Shown: positions 9,761 to 19,851 of the stretch, piece after piece
Position numbering within the stretch: the stretch's first letter is position 1
Layout of the letters: every line of letters begins with the position of its first letter
Assembly (NCBI GenBank): GCA_947493745.1
Contig: CANLSM010000004.1
Span: 1-64,000, forward strand
From: an uncultured Paracoccaceae bacterium
GTDB taxonomy: Bacteria > Pseudomonadota > Alphaproteobacteria > Rhodobacterales > Rhodobacteraceae
Direction: 5' to 3'
DNA length: 64,000 nucleotides
Position numbers and translations under genes: made by a program
The notes under the pieces: model-generated
Told to the model about the DNA's origin: nothing
The model's input: only the letters and a program-made list of their open reading frames with translations
The model's database searches: none

Positions 9761-11134
9761 ATGTCCAATTCCGATGCAGTCCTCACGCGCGTCGACGCAG
9801 ATCTAGATGCCTCGCTGGAGCGTCTGTTCGAGTTGATCCGGATCGAGAGCATCTCAACCGACCCGGCCTACAAGTCGGCCTGTGCGGAGGCCGCAGACTG
9901 GCTGGTTGCCGATCTTCAATCCATCGGTTTTGAGGCCTCGCGCCGCGACACGCCGGGTCATCCCATGGTGGTCGGCCATGGCGGCGACGGCGGCGCGGAC
10001 CTGCTCTTCTATGGTCATTATGACGTGCAGCCGGTCGATCCGCTTGACCTGTGGGACCGCCCGCCTTTCGAGCCGCAGATCGAGGACACGCCCAAAGGCA
10101 AGGTGATCCGCGCCCGGGGTGCCTCTGACGACAAGGGGCAGCTCATGACCTTCGTGGAGGCCTGCCGCGCATGGGTCGCCGTCCACGGCAGCCTGCCCTG
10201 CAAACTGACCATCCTCTTTGAGGGGGAAGAAGAGAGCGGCTCACCCTCGCTGATCCCGTTCCTGAAAGAAAACAAGGACGAACTGACCACAGATCTCGCG
10301 CTGGTCTGCGATACCGGCATGTTCAATTCGACCACACCGGCGATAACGACGATGCTGCGCGGCATGGTGGGTGAGAACTTCACCATCCACGCCGCCGACA
10401 AGGACCTGCATTCGGGCATGTATGGCGGCGCGGCGATCAACCCGATCCGGGTGATCAGCAAAATTCTCGGCGGCCTGCATGATGAGAACGGGCGCATTAC
10501 GCTGCCGGGTTTCTATGACGGGGTTCAGGACCTGTCACCCGAGATGAAGGCGCAATGGGACGCGCTCGACTTTGACACCGGGGCCTTTCTGGGCGGGGTC
10601 AACCTCTCGGAACTGGCGGGCGAGACAGGATATTCCGCGTTGGAGCAGATCTGGGCACGCCCGACCGCCGAGGTTAACGGCATCTGGGGCGGCTATACCG
10701 GCGCGGGCTTCAAGACCGTGCTACCGGCGGAGGCCTCGGCCAAAGTCAGTTTCCGCCTTGTCGCGGGTCAGGATCCGCTCAAGGTTCAGGAGAGCTTCCG
10801 TCAATACATCCGCGACAGCCTTCCGCCTGATTGCACGGTGACCTTTGACAGCAAGGATGCCTCGCCCGCGACCGTGATGCCCACCGATGACCCTGCCTTC
10901 TCCAAGGCACAGGCGGCCCTGACTGCGGAATGGGAGAAGGAGGCCGTCTTCATGGGATGCGGCGGCTCGATCCCGATTGTCAGCCATTTCCGCAACATTC
11001 TCGGGATGGACAGCCTGCTGATCGGTTTCGGCCTGGAGGATGACCAGTTGCACTCCCCCAACGAGAAATACGATCTAAAGAGCTTCCACAGGGGCATCCG
11101 GTCCTGGGTGCGGGTTCTGGATGCGCTGGCCTGA
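9761..11134 (+). CDS. M20-family metallopeptidase (dipeptidase type)
   Basis: The 457-residue protein is a two-zinc M20/M25/M40 hydrolase. Metal and catalytic residues appear in order: LLFYGHYDVQPVDP, RGASDDKGQLM, LFEGEEESGSPS, VCDTGMF, and the late His in LHSPNEKYDL. A lid/dimerisation domain lies between about residues 190 and 310 (HSGMYGGAAINPIRVISKIL). No signal peptide is seen, so it is probably a cytoplasmic dipeptidase or deacylase; the substrate cannot be read from sequence. Its ribosome-binding site lies in a 9-bp hairpin. The GFA-family gene follows after 19 bases. Confidence 0.9.
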   Translation: MSNSDAVLTRVDADLDASLERLFELIRIESISTDPAYKSACAEAADWLVADLQSIGFEASRRDTPGHPMVVGHGGDGGADLLFYGHYDVQPVDPLDLWDRPPFEPQIEDTPKGKVIRARGASDDKGQLMTFVEACRAWVAVHGSLPCKLTILFEGEEESGSPSLIPFLKENKDELTTDLALVCDTGMFNSTTPAITTMLRGMVGENFTIHAADKDLHSGMYGGAAINPIRVISKILGGLHDENGRITLPGFYDGVQDLSPEMKAQWDALDFDTGAFLGGVNLSELAGETGYSALEQIWARPTAEVNGIWGGYTGAGFKTVLPAEASAKVSFRLVAGQDPLKVQESFRQYIRDSLPPDCTVTFDSKDASPATVMPTDDPAFSKAQAALTAEWEKEAVFMGCGGSIPIVSHFRNILGMDSLLIGFGLEDDQLHSPNEKYDLKSFHRGIRSWVRVLDALA

Positions 11135-11153
11135 GGCAGGGAAGACGCATCTC

Positions 11154-11597
11154 ATGATCACGGGCAGGTGCTATTGCGGCAGGATCACGTTTCGCTCGGA
11201 TAGGGAACCGAAGACGGTCGCCTATTGCCATTGTGACGATTGCAGGCGCGCGCTCGGCGCGCCGGTTGCGGCCTTTGCGGCGTTCGACGAGGGGGATGTC
11301 GACTTCGTGCCGGGTGAGGGCAAGCGGGTGGTGGTCAATGCCGGGTCCTCCCGCAGCTTCTGTCCTGACTGCGGATCGTCGGTCGTTTCACGCTATGACT
11401 ATCTGCCCGGTCAGGTCTATGTCGCCCTGGGCTTTCTTGATCAGGCGGAGCGGCTGCCGCCCCGGCTTCATGCCCATGAGGCGGAACGTCTTGTGTGGCT
11501 GCACATTGATGACGACCTTGACCGTCATGCCACATCGGCACGACTTGCTCTGACGGACCATGAGGCAAGGCCGGACGACTGCAAGCGTCGGAACTGA
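11154..11597 (+). CDS. GFA-family (glutathione-dependent formaldehyde-activating-like) zinc protein
   Basis: The 147-residue protein has the zinc ligands of the GFA/CENP-V fold: GRCYCGRITF, CHCDDCRRA and SFCPDCGSSV. Members include Gfa, which was proposed to catalyse formaldehyde-glutathione adduct formation, but most bacterial homologues have no proven role. The ATG at 11154 follows AGGGAAG; upstream in-frame codons overlap the peptidase end. The C-terminal DHEARPDDCKRRN tail is not conserved. It is likely co-transcribed with the peptidase. Confidence 0.8.
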   Translation: MITGRCYCGRITFRSDREPKTVAYCHCDDCRRALGAPVAAFAAFDEGDVDFVPGEGKRVVVNAGSSRSFCPDCGSSVVSRYDYLPGQVYVALGFLDQAERLPPRLHAHEAERLVWLHIDDDLDRHATSARLALTDHEARPDDCKRRN

Positions 11598-11704
11598 ATT
11601 CGAACCGTTCTGACCGAACCCGGACGACGGCCCGGCGAAGAGCGCCACCAGCCCCAGGAACATCGCGAATGTTTTGCTTGCCATTCAAGTTGCGGAGTCG
11701 ATAG

Positions 11705-11743
11705 CATTTCACAAAACAAAAACGAATTTCGCATAGTGAAATG
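11705..11743. promoter_or_regulatory. Inverted repeats ahead of dctP, candidate IclR operator
   Basis: CATTTCAC (11705-11712) and GTGAAATG (11736-11743) form an 8-bp perfect inverted repeat with a 23-base spacer. A nested repeat ATTTC-N7-GAAAT (11726-11742) shares the right arm. TTTC/GAAA dyads are typical of IclR operators, and an iclR gene sits in this operon. The right arm lies within 11 bases of the dctP ATG. Confidence 0.5.
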
Positions 11744-11753
11744 GGAGGATGTC

Positions 11754-12800
11754 ATGAAACTCTTCAAGGCGGCGGCTCTGGCCGCGGTTGCAACTCTGGC
11801 CGCCGGTACGGTTGCGGCAGAGACCGTGCTGATCCACGGCGAGGCGGGGCCCAACCGGGGCGCCCGCGCCAAGGCGATCCAGTGGTTTGCCGATCAGGTC
11901 GCCGAACGCTCCGGCGGAGAGATGCGGATCGACGTGCAATGGGGTGGTGCGCTCTTCAAGGCCAATGCGGCGCTGCAATCGATCCACGATGGTGTGGCGG
12001 ACATGGGGACGATCATCTCGGTCTACTATCCGCAGGAATTTGCAAGTTACGGCATTGCCGATCTGCCGCTCGACAACCCCGATGCCTGGGTGGGAATGCG
12101 CGCAACAGACGAGCTTTTCCGGACAAATACCGCCATCAAGGCGGTGCTCGACGAGAAAAACTTAGTCTATATCGGCACTTTCACCACCAGCCAGGTCAAT
12201 ATCGGCTGCAAAGGATCGGCGATCCGCACAGTCGAGGACATTGACGGGCTGAAAGTTCGCGGCGTCGGCGCCTATGGTAAGGTTTTCGGCGAGATGGGTG
12301 CCAACATGGTGCGCATGTCGATCTATGATGCCTATCAGGGGCTCGACAGCGGCCTGATCGATTGCTCGCAGGGCTATTCCTATGCGGTCTCTGCACTGAA
12401 ACAGGCCGAAGTGATGGACAGCTACACGCTGCTGAACTGGGGACAGGTCGGCGGTGTCGGCACTTTCATGAACAAGGATGCGTTCGATGCGCTGACGGGT
12501 GACGAGCAGGCGCTTCTGCTGACCACGGGGTCGGATATGGTCGACTATTTCGGGCAGATCCTGACAGGTGCCAATGCGAAGGCGGTCGAGGATATGAAGG
12601 CGGCCGGGCTCGAAATCATCGAACTGCCAGAGGCTGAACGCGCACGACTTATCGAAAAGGGTCAGTCCTATATTGACGAGTGGGTCGAGACCGCCAATTC
12701 GACCGGGCTCGACGGTGCGGCCGTGCTGGAGGAATACCGCGCACTTCTGGTCAAATACACCGACCTGAAGGACGCACAGGGCTATCCCTGGATCAACTGA
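11754..12800 (+). CDS. dctP: TRAP transporter solute-binding protein DctP
   Basis: The 348-residue protein has a cleavable signal peptide (MKLFKAAALAAVATLAAGTVAA) and a DctP-family body, including RGARAKAIQWFADQVAERSG near the start and the substrate-contact region VEDIDGLKVRGVGAYGKVF. It captures an organic acid in the periplasm for the DctQM membrane unit encoded next. GGGAGGAT precedes the ATG. The ligand is unknown; the fatty-acid-oxidation genes in the same operon suggest a CoA-activatable carboxylate other than a C4-dicarboxylate. Inverted repeats upstream may bind the operon's IclR. Confidence 0.93.
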   Translation: MKLFKAAALAAVATLAAGTVAAETVLIHGEAGPNRGARAKAIQWFADQVAERSGGEMRIDVQWGGALFKANAALQSIHDGVADMGTIISVYYPQEFASYGIADLPLDNPDAWVGMRATDELFRTNTAIKAVLDEKNLVYIGTFTTSQVNIGCKGSAIRTVEDIDGLKVRGVGAYGKVFGEMGANMVRMSIYDAYQGLDSGLIDCSQGYSYAVSALKQAEVMDSYTLLNWGQVGGVGTFMNKDAFDALTGDEQALLLTTGSDMVDYFGQILTGANAKAVEDMKAAGLEIIELPEAERARLIEKGQSYIDEWVETANSTGLDGAAVLEEYRALLVKYTDLKDAQGYPWIN

Positions 12801-12807
12801 GTCGGGG

Positions 12808-13287
12808 ATGCTGAAACGTTTCGAAACATTGCTGCTGGGGCTGGCGGCCCTGGCAGTGCTGATCATGGGGGGCATGATCACCCTGAACGTGATCCTGCGG
12901 CTCTTCGGAACGTCGCTGCCTGACAGCGTGGTTCTGGTGCGTGAGTTGATGGTCGCGGCGATCATCCTGCCGCTTGCCGCCGTCACGGCGGCGCGTGCGC
13001 ATGTATCCGTGGAGGTGCTTGTCAACCAACTGCCCGAACGCACGCGGCAGGCGCTCATCCTTCTTGGCTGGGTGATCGGTCTGATCGCGCTGGCTCCGCT
13101 GGTCTACGCTAGTTGGCGGGAATTCAGTTCGACCTGGAGCAGTGGCAGCTTCTTCTTCGGAGATCTTTCATTGCCGAAATGGCCCGGACGCCTGGTCTTC
13201 ATGGTCGGGATCGCGGCGTGCTGGCTGCGTCTCCTCCTCGTTCTGATCGAGGATCTGCGCATCTTCCTGTCCGGCAAGAGAGCCTGA
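12808..13287 (+). CDS. dctQ: TRAP transporter small permease DctQ
   Basis: The 159-residue protein has four predicted membrane helices (LLLGLAALAVLIMGGMITLN, VAAIILPLAAVTAARA, LILLGWVIGLIALAPLVYAS and LVFMVGIAACWLRLLLVLI). It also carries the DctQ-type charged loop RAHVSVEVLVNQLP. It pairs with DctM to form the sodium-driven permease. The gene starts 7 bases after dctP and ends 2 bases before dctM. Confidence 0.92.
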   Translation: MLKRFETLLLGLAALAVLIMGGMITLNVILRLFGTSLPDSVVLVRELMVAAIILPLAAVTAARAHVSVEVLVNQLPERTRQALILLGWVIGLIALAPLVYASWREFSSTWSSGSFFFGDLSLPKWPGRLVFMVGIAACWLRLLLVLIEDLRIFLSGKRA

Positions 13288-13289
13288 AC

Positions 13290-14627
13290 ATGGACGCATC
13301 CATGATCGGTCTGCTGGCCTTCGGAGCCGTTCTGATAATGCTCGCGATCAGGGTCCCGATTGCGTTTGCACTGGCCAGTGCGTCAACCATCGGCACCTTC
13401 TTCATCTTCGCGTCGCGCACCGGGGCGTTCGCGCCCGAGCGTGCGGTCCGCCCCACAACGTCGCTGGTATTCTCCAACGCCTTCGATCTGGTCCACAACT
13501 ACAATCTGTCGATGATCCCGCTCTTTGTGGCGCTGGGGCATATCGCCTACCGTGCCGGGATCACCACAAGCATCTATGAGGCGGCCAAGGTCTGGCTGGT
13601 GAACCTGCGCGGCGGCGTGGCCATGGCCTCGATTGTCGGCTGTGGCGGGTTCTCGGCGATCACCGGCAGCTCGATTGCATGTGCCTCGACCATGGGGCGG
13701 ATCTGCACGCCCGAGATGCTGCGCATGGGCTATGACAACCGGCTCGCCACCGCATCCGTCGCCGCCGGCGGAACGCTCGGCTCTCTCATCCCGCCATCGG
13801 TGCTTTTCATCATCTACGGGATATTCACCGAGACATCCGTATCGAAGCTGTTTCTCGCGGGCATTCTGCCGGGCCTGCTGACGCTGGCAGGCTTCGTCCT
13901 CGTCGTTGCGGTCTGGGTGCGTCGTGACCCGTCCGTGGCCCCGACCGCGAACGTGACCTACTCCCGCCGTGAGCGGACAGACGCCGCAATCGCCGCGTGG
14001 CCTGCCGTGCTGCTGTTCGTGATGATCGTGGGCGGCATCTATGGCGGCATTTTCACCGCGACCGAAGCTGCCGCCGTCTCGGTTGCGATTGCGATCTGCA
14101 TCGGATTTCTGCAACGCACACTGACCTGGGAGGCGCTCTGGGTCTCGATGAAAGAGACCTGTATCCAGACCGCGGGCATCTTCATCATTGCCGCCGCCGC
14201 GAAGATCTTCGTCGCCTTCATCGCCCTGACCGGCGTGGCGCCAAAGCTCGTCGGCATGGTCTCGGCTGCCGATCTGTCGGTCATAACGCTCATGGCGGCA
14301 ATCGCGCTGATCTATCTGCTGCTCGGCATGTTTCTTGATCCGATCGGGATCATGGTCCTGACGCTTCCGCTGATGATCCCGCTGGTCGAGGGTTACGGGC
14401 TGGACCTGATATGGTTCGGCGTTGTGGTGATCAAGCTGCTGGAGATCGGCCTGATCACACCGCCCGTGGGTCTCAATGTCTTCGTCATATCGAACGTGGT
14501 TGGAGAGGACGCACCACTGCACCGGATCTTTGCCGGTATCGCACGATTCCTGTCGGTGGATCTGATCGTGCTGCTTCTGATCATGTGCTTCCCGATCATC
14601 TCCCTTCTCATTCCGGGGAGCATGTGA
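13290..14627 (+). CDS. dctM: TRAP transporter large permease DctM
   Basis: The 445-residue, multi-helix protein is the main transport subunit. It shows the DctM signatures RVPIAFALASAS near the start, GCGGFSAITGSSIACASTMG at about 113-132, GGTLGSLIPPSVLFIIYG, and LGMFLDPIGIMVLTLPL near the C terminus. The ATG at 13290, 2 bases after the dctQ stop, gives MDASMIGLLAFGAVLIML, a normal first helix; a longer in-frame ORF only reads through dctQ. Its stop overlaps the iclR start (ATGA). Confidence 0.94.
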   Translation: MDASMIGLLAFGAVLIMLAIRVPIAFALASASTIGTFFIFASRTGAFAPERAVRPTTSLVFSNAFDLVHNYNLSMIPLFVALGHIAYRAGITTSIYEAAKVWLVNLRGGVAMASIVGCGGFSAITGSSIACASTMGRICTPEMLRMGYDNRLATASVAAGGTLGSLIPPSVLFIIYGIFTETSVSKLFLAGILPGLLTLAGFVLVVAVWVRRDPSVAPTANVTYSRRERTDAAIAAWPAVLLFVMIVGGIYGGIFTATEAAAVSVAIAICIGFLQRTLTWEALWVSMKETCIQTAGIFIIAAAAKIFVAFIALTGVAPKLVGMVSAADLSVITLMAAIALIYLLLGMFLDPIGIMVLTLPLMIPLVEGYGLDLIWFGVVVIKLLEIGLITPPVGLNVFVISNVVGEDAPLHRIFAGIARFLSVDLIVLLLIMCFPIISLLIPGSM

Positions 14628-15385
14628 TGACCGACCGGAAGTTTGCCAACACGCTCGCCCGCGGCCTCTCGGTCCTGCGTGCCTTCCGGGTCAGCGATGA
14701 CGGGCTCACGCACGCGAAGATCATCGAGCGGACCGGTCTCTCTCCCGCCACGATCACCCGACTGACCTATACGCTGAAGGAGCTTGGATTTCTGAGCCAG
14801 ACGGGAAATCTGCTGCGGCTTGGACCGGCGGCACTGGCACTCGCAAGCGTGTCGAACGCATCGACCTCCTTTGTCGATCTCGCCGATGGGGCCATGCAGG
14901 AACTCGCGACACGGACCCGCACGATGGCACTGATGGCGGTGCGCGACGGGGCCAGCATGACGCTGGTGCGGACATGGCGCCCCAAAGGCGTCGCCTCCAT
15001 CTGGCTGGAGCCGGGCAATCGCGTTCCGATCCTGCGGTCCTCCACCGGACAGGCATTTCTGGCCGGACTCAACGACGGGCGTTTCGAGGCGATGAGCCCC
15101 GATGAGACTTCGCGCGGCCAACGCAGCGAAGGGCAGACCCAGCTTTCCACGCTGGGGTTCACCTTTGTGCGCGGAAGCGCGCGCTATTCAAAAACCGTTC
15201 AAGCGGTGGCGCGCCCGTTCTATGCCAGTGATCTCGGAGAACCGGTAGTTTTCGCGTGCGGCGCGATGCCCGATATGCTGAGTGACGCCCGTATCCTGGA
15301 AGAGGTCGGTCCGGCCCTGCGCGACGTGGTGCGCGATCTTGAGTTCAAAACCGGCCGTCCGCGCGGCCTTGATCACGTCAATTGA
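14627..15385 (+). CDS. IclR-family transcriptional regulator
   Basis: The 252-residue protein has an N-terminal winged helix (ARGLSVLRAFRVSDDGLTHA, LSPATITRLTYTLKELGFL) and a C-terminal IclR effector domain. IclR proteins usually control adjacent aromatic or aliphatic acid catabolic genes in response to a pathway metabolite. The ATG at 14627 overlaps the dctM stop by one base, so the regulator is translated inside the operon it probably controls, a feedback arrangement. Candidate operators are the TTTC/GAAA dyads before dctP. Confidence 0.9.
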   Translation: MTDRKFANTLARGLSVLRAFRVSDDGLTHAKIIERTGLSPATITRLTYTLKELGFLSQTGNLLRLGPAALALASVSNASTSFVDLADGAMQELATRTRTMALMAVRDGASMTLVRTWRPKGVASIWLEPGNRVPILRSSTGQAFLAGLNDGRFEAMSPDETSRGQRSEGQTQLSTLGFTFVRGSARYSKTVQAVARPFYASDLGEPVVFACGAMPDMLSDARILEEVGPALRDVVRDLEFKTGRPRGLDHVN

Positions 15386-15394
15386 GAGAAAAAC

Positions 15395-17476
15395 ATGACC
15401 CTCTATTATGAGAAGCATGGCGATGTAGCGGTTCTGGCGGCGGACAATCCGCCGGTCAATGCTCTTGGCCAGGCAGTGCGCGGCGGTTTGCAGGACGGGT
15501 TGCTGCGTGCCATCGGCGAAGGCGCGCTTGCCGTTCTGATCCTGGGCCGTGGGCGCACATGGTTTGCCGGCGCCGATATCCGCGAGTTCGGCAAACCGCG
15601 GGTTGCGCCCTTTCTTCCGGACGTTTGCAACCGGATCGAGGCATCACCCATCCCGGTGATTGCCGCCATCCACGGCACGGCGCTTGGCGGCGGCCTTGAG
15701 GTGGCGCTGTCCTGCCACTACCGGCTGGCCGTTCCCGGCGCGAAGCTCGGTCTGCCAGAGGTGTCGCTCGGTATCATTCCGGGGGCTGGCGGCACGCAGC
15801 GTCTGCCGCGCCTGACCGGGTATGAGGAGGCGATTGCGATGATCTCCGGCGGCCGCCCGATACCTGCCAGCAAGGCGCTTGCCCTTGGCCTTGTCGACAG
15901 GATCGAAGAGGGCGACCCGATGGAGCTTGGACTGCAATATGCCCGGGAACTGCTCGCCCGGAACGCCCCGACCCGCCCGGTCAGCGCCCTGCCCCCGCCC
16001 GCGCCGGTCGATTTCGAAGCTGCGAAAGCCCAAGTGACCAGAAAGGCACGCGGTCAGTTGTCCCCGGTCGCGGCCGTCGATGCGATTGCGGCCTCGGCCC
16101 GGATGCCGTTTTTCGATGGTCTGGCGGAAGAGCGCAGGATCTTCCGCGAGCTGATGGAAACCGACCAGCGCGAGGGCCTGATCCATGCCTTCTTTGCCGA
16201 ACGTCAGGTCGCGAAGCTTCCCGAACTGAACGACGTCAGCCCACGCCCGCTTGACATGATCGGCGTGATCGGAGGCGGCACCATGGGCGCAGGGATTGCG
16301 ACCGCTGCTCTGCTCGCGCGGCTGCGGGTCACTCTGGTGGAGATCGACACGGACGCACTGGACAGCGCACGAAAGCGCATTGCCGGAAACCTCTCCGGCG
16401 CGCTCAGGCGCGGCAAGATCAGCCAGTCACACCATGACGAGGTCCTGAGCGACGCACTCAGCTTGGCCACCGGCTACGACGCGCTGACCGATGCCGATGT
16501 CATCATCGAGGCGGTCTTCGAGGACATGGCAATCAAGAAGCAGGTCTTCGCGAAGCTTGAGGCCATAGCCAAGCCCGGTGCGGTTCTGGCCAGCAACACG
16601 TCCTACCTCGACATCGACGAGATCGCCGCCAGCACATCGCGGGCACCCGATGTCATCGGACTGCATTTCTTCTCGCCCGCGCATGTGATGCGGCTCCTGG
16701 AAGTCGTTGTCGGGCACCAGAGTGCAGCCGATGTGACGGCCACGGGCTTTGCCCTCGGCAAGCGGCTCGGCAAGGTCTCCGTGCGTTCGGGGGTCTGCGA
16801 CGGGTTCATCGGCAACCGCATCCTCTTCGCGTATCGGACATGCGCTGATCATATGGTGCTCGATGGTGCCTCGCCCTATCAGATCGACCGCGCATTGGAG
16901 GCGTTCGGGTTCCCGATGGGACCTTTTGCGGTGGCTGATCTGGCAGGGCTCGACATCGGCTGGGCCAACCGCAAGAGGCTGGCCCCGGACCGCGACCCGC
17001 GGGAAAGAGTGCCGCGCTATGCGGATCAACTGTGCGAGGGCGGTCATTTCGGCCAGAAGACCGGGCGCGGATACTACATCCACGATGGCAGGACACGGCA
17101 GGAGAACCCTGACGTTCTGCCCCTGATCGAAGCCGAGCGCGCCGATCTCGGGCTTTCCCCGCGCGCCTTCACCGATGACGAAATCACACGCCGCTACATG
17201 GCGGCAATGGTCAATGAGGCCGCCAGGGTCGTCGAGGAAGGCATTGCCCGCAGACCGCTTGACGTCGATATGGTCCTGCTGATGGGCTATGGTTTTCCGC
17301 GCTATCACGGCGGGCCGCTCAAATGGGCCGACATGCAGGGCCTGCCCGGTCTGCTCGAAGATATCCACCGGTTTGCCGAGGCGGATGATTTCTTCTGGCA
17401 GCCCTCCGATCTGCTCATGAAATTGGTCGCGCAGGGGCGTGTATTTGATGATCTGAACAAGGAGCAAACCCCATGA
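15395..17476 (+). CDS. Bifunctional enoyl-CoA hydratase / 3-hydroxyacyl-CoA dehydrogenase
   Basis: The 693-residue fusion performs hydration and NAD-dependent oxidation in beta-oxidation. The N-terminal crotonase domain has [19 protein letters not shown] and [20 protein letters not shown], carrying both catalytic glutamates. The dehydrogenase part starts with the nucleotide-binding [14 protein letters not shown] at about residue 288 and has [15 protein letters not shown] at about 423, followed by the duplicated C-terminal domain. The architecture is that of FadB/FadJ and the shorter peroxisomal-type multifunctional enzymes. Its stop overlaps the thiolase start by four bases. Confidence 0.93.
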   Translation: MTLYYEKHGDVAVLAADNPPVNALGQAVRGGLQDGLLRAIGEGALAVLILGRGRTWFAGADIREFGKPRVAPFLPDVCNRIEASPIPVIAAIHGTALGGGLEVALSCHYRLAVPGAKLGLPEVSLGIIPGAGGTQRLPRLTGYEEAIAMISGGRPIPASKALALGLVDRIEEGDPMELGLQYARELLARNAPTRPVSALPPPAPVDFEAAKAQVTRKARGQLSPVAAVDAIAASARMPFFDGLAEERRIFRELMETDQREGLIHAFFAERQVAKLPELNDVSPRPLDMIGVIGGGTMGAGIATAALLARLRVTLVEIDTDALDSARKRIAGNLSGALRRGKISQSHHDEVLSDALSLATGYDALTDADVIIEAVFEDMAIKKQVFAKLEAIAKPGAVLASNTSYLDIDEIAASTSRAPDVIGLHFFSPAHVMRLLEVVVGHQSAADVTATGFALGKRLGKVSVRSGVCDGFIGNRILFAYRTCADHMVLDGASPYQIDRALEAFGFPMGPFAVADLAGLDIGWANRKRLAPDRDPRERVPRYADQLCEGGHFGQKTGRGYYIHDGRTRQENPDVLPLIEAERADLGLSPRAFTDDEITRRYMAAMVNEAARVVEEGIARRPLDVDMVLLMGYGFPRYHGGPLKWADMQGLPGLLEDIHRFAEADDFFWQPSDLLMKLVAQGRVFDDLNKEQTP

Positions 17477-18645
17477 AACAGGCTGTGATCCTGTCCGCCG
17501 GACGCACCGGTCTGGCAAAATCCTTCCGCGGTTCCTTCAACCGCACCCATGGGGCGACGATGACCGCCCATGTGATCCGAGAACTCGTGGCGCGCGCCGG
17601 CATATCGGGTGACGAGATCGAGGATGTCGTGATCGGTTGTGGCTACCCCGAAGCGGAGACCGGCGGCAACATCGCCCGGCAAAGCGGATTTCTGGCAGGG
17701 TTGCCCAAAACCTCGGCCGGGCAGACCGTCAGCCGGTTCTGCGCCAGTGGCCTGCAGGCCATCGCGACGGCTTCCCATGCGATAACGGCAGAAGGGTCCG
17801 GTCCGCAGGTCGCGGGCGGGGTGGAAAGCATCAGCCTGATCCAGCCCAATATCCGCCGGGTGCCGGAGCCTGCGCTCATGGCACAGATGCCTGAGCTTTA
17901 CATGACGATGATCGAGACCGCCGATCTGGTGGTGGAACGCTACGGCATAAGTCGCGAGGCCCAGGATGAATTCGCCCTGACTTCCCAGCAGCGCATCGCG
18001 GCCGCGCAGGAGGCCGGGCTCTTCACCGACGAGATCCTGCCGATGGAAACGGTCATGAGCCTGAAGGACAAGGAAACCGGAGAGATCAGCGAGAAGACCG
18101 TCACCGTCGACCGCGATGAGTGCAACCGCCCGAACACCACCCTTGCGGGTCTGCAGGCACTCGCCCCGGTGCGCGATGGCGGCCATGTCACGGCGGGCAA
18201 TGCCAGCCAGTTGTCAGACGGGGCGGCAGCGGTCGTGATGATGGAAGCGGGCGAGGCCGAAAGGCGCGGGCTTGAGACGCTCGGTGCGCTCAGGGGGTTT
18301 GCGGTGGCCGGATGCGGCCCCGAAGAGATGGGGGTCGGCCCGGTCTTCGCTGTGCCACGTCTGCTCGAGCGGCACGGGCTGACCGTTGACGACATCGACC
18401 TTTGGGAGTTGAACGAGGCCTTCGCCTCTCAGGCGCTCTATTGCCGCGACACACTCGCCATCGACCCCGACAAGCTGAATGTGAATGGCGGTTCGATTGC
18501 CATCGGCCATCCCTTTGGCATGACAGGCGCGCGACTGACAGGCCATCTTCTGCACGAGGGTCGCCGCCGGGGCGCCCGGCTTGGCGTCGTGACCATGTGC
18601 ATAGCGGGCGGCATGGGGGCGGCCGGCCTCTTTGACATCTACTGA
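17473..18645 (+). CDS. Acetyl-CoA C-acyltransferase (thiolase)
   Basis: The 390-residue thiolase cleaves 3-ketoacyl-CoA with CoA. The nucleophile is Cys90 in [12 protein letters not shown]; the other catalytic parts are ELNEAFASQ, the His in [16 protein letters not shown], and the second Cys in [14 protein letters not shown]. It is normal in length. The ATGA overlap with the preceding gene indicates coupled translation. It supplies the last step of the pathway whose other steps flank it. Confidence 0.94.
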   Translation: MKQAVILSAGRTGLAKSFRGSFNRTHGATMTAHVIRELVARAGISGDEIEDVVIGCGYPEAETGGNIARQSGFLAGLPKTSAGQTVSRFCASGLQAIATASHAITAEGSGPQVAGGVESISLIQPNIRRVPEPALMAQMPELYMTMIETADLVVERYGISREAQDEFALTSQQRIAAAQEAGLFTDEILPMETVMSLKDKETGEISEKTVTVDRDECNRPNTTLAGLQALAPVRDGGHVTAGNASQLSDGAAAVVMMEAGEAERRGLETLGALRGFAVAGCGPEEMGVGPVFAVPRLLERHGLTVDDIDLWELNEAFASQALYCRDTLAIDPDKLNVNGGSIAIGHPFGMTGARLTGHLLHEGRRRGARLGVVTMCIAGGMGAAGLFDIY

Positions 18646-18654
18646 GGGTCGATC

Positions 18655-19851
18655 ATGGATCTGAATTTCACAGCCCAAGACGATGCGTTTCGCGCCGAAG
18701 TGCGGGGGTTTCTGACTGAAACACTGCCCGACGCGCTGGCCGACAAGGTGCGGCGCATGCAACCGCTGGCCAAGGACGACTACATCTTCTGGCACGCAAA
18801 GCTGAACGCGCGCGGCTGGCTCGCGCCGGACTGGCCGAAACGCTTCGGAGGGGCAGAGTGGAACGCTGTCGAGCGCCATATCTTCGAGGAAGAATGCGCC
18901 CTAGCCCATGCCCCGCGTGTGGTGCCCTTCGGGCTGGCCATGCTGGGGCCGGTCCTGCAGAAATTCGGGTCGGAGGCGCAGCAGGACCACTGGCTGCCAC
19001 GCATCCTCGATGGCCGGGACTGGTGGTGTCAGGGATATTCCGAACCCGGAGCGGGCTCCGATCTTGCAGCGCTCAAGACGCGCGCCGTGCGTGATGGCGA
19101 CCACTATGTGGTCACCGGTCAGAAGACCTGGACCACGCTCGGCCAGCACGCCAACATGATCTTCTGCCTTGTACGGACGGATCCGGGCGCGAAGAAGCAG
19201 GAGGGCATCTCGTTCCTGCTCATCGACATGGAAAGCCCCGGAGTGGAGGTGCGCCCCATCACTCTGATCGACGGAAGCGCGGAGGTGAACGAGGTCTGGT
19301 TCACCGATGTCCGGGTGCCGGTCGAGAACCTTGTCGGCAAGGAGAACGAGGGCTGGACCTATGCCAAATACCTTCTGACCCACGAACGCACGAACATCGC
19401 CGGTGTCGGTTTTTCGCGTGCCGGTCTTGAGACCGTCAAGCGCATCGCCAGACGGGCGCAAAGCCGCGGGCGTCCGTTGCTGGAAAACCCGCATTTCGCC
19501 GCCCGCGTCGCCCAGGTAGAAATCGACCTCATGGCGATGGCCACCACCAATCTGCGCATTGTCTCGCAAGCCGCCGCGGGACAGGCACCGGGGGTCGGAT
19601 CGTCGCTTCTCAAGATCAAGGGTACGCAGATCCGGCAGGAAATCACCGACCTCGCCCGCCGGGCGGTCGGCCCTCATGCCATGCCGTTTGCCTCCGAAGC
19701 GCTTGAGGGCAGCAACGCGCCGCTGCCCGACCCGCTGGATGCGGGCGCAGTGGCCGGCTCCTATTTCAACAACCGCAAGCTGTCGATCTTCGGCGGGTCC
19801 AACGAAATCCAGCGCGAGATCTACGCCAAGCATCTGATGAGAGACGCATAA
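18655..19851 (+). CDS. Acyl-CoA dehydrogenase, probable alpha-type subunit
   Basis: The 398-residue flavoprotein has the FAD-binding YSEPGAGSDLA, the middle-domain QKTWTTLGQHANMIFCLVRT, and the C-terminal FGGSNEIQREIYAKHLM. The MCAD-type glutamate position (YEG) reads FGG here, but the HERTNIAG segment at about 243 offers a glutamate at the alternative site used by isovaleryl-type and steroid FadE enzymes. The next gene encodes a second, shorter dehydrogenase starting one base before this stop codon ends. That pairing resembles alpha2beta2 enzymes acting on bulky acyl-CoAs (inference). Confidence 0.9.
   Translation: MDLNFTAQDDAFRAEVRGFLTETLPDALADKVRRMQPLAKDDYIFWHAKLNARGWLAPDWPKRFGGAEWNAVERHIFEEECALAHAPRVVPFGLAMLGPVLQKFGSEAQQDHWLPRILDGRDWWCQGYSEPGAGSDLAALKTRAVRDGDHYVVTGQKTWTTLGQHANMIFCLVRTDPGAKKQEGISFLLIDMESPGVEVRPITLIDGSAEVNEVWFTDVRVPVENLVGKENEGWTYAKYLLTHERTNIAGVGFSRAGLETVKRIARRAQSRGRPLLENPHFAARVAQVEIDLMAMATTNLRIVSQAAAGQAPGVGSSLLKIKGTQIRQEITDLARRAVGPHAMPFASEALEGSNAPLPDPLDAGAVAGSYFNNRKLSIFGGSNEIQREIYAKHLMRDA

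Noticed and set aside
11388-11684. Minus-strand ORF with signal-peptide-like start MASKTFAMFLGLVALFAGPS
   Set aside because: Two thirds lie antisense to the well-supported GFA-family gene, there is no ribosome site, and the rest of the frame looks like a shadow translation.
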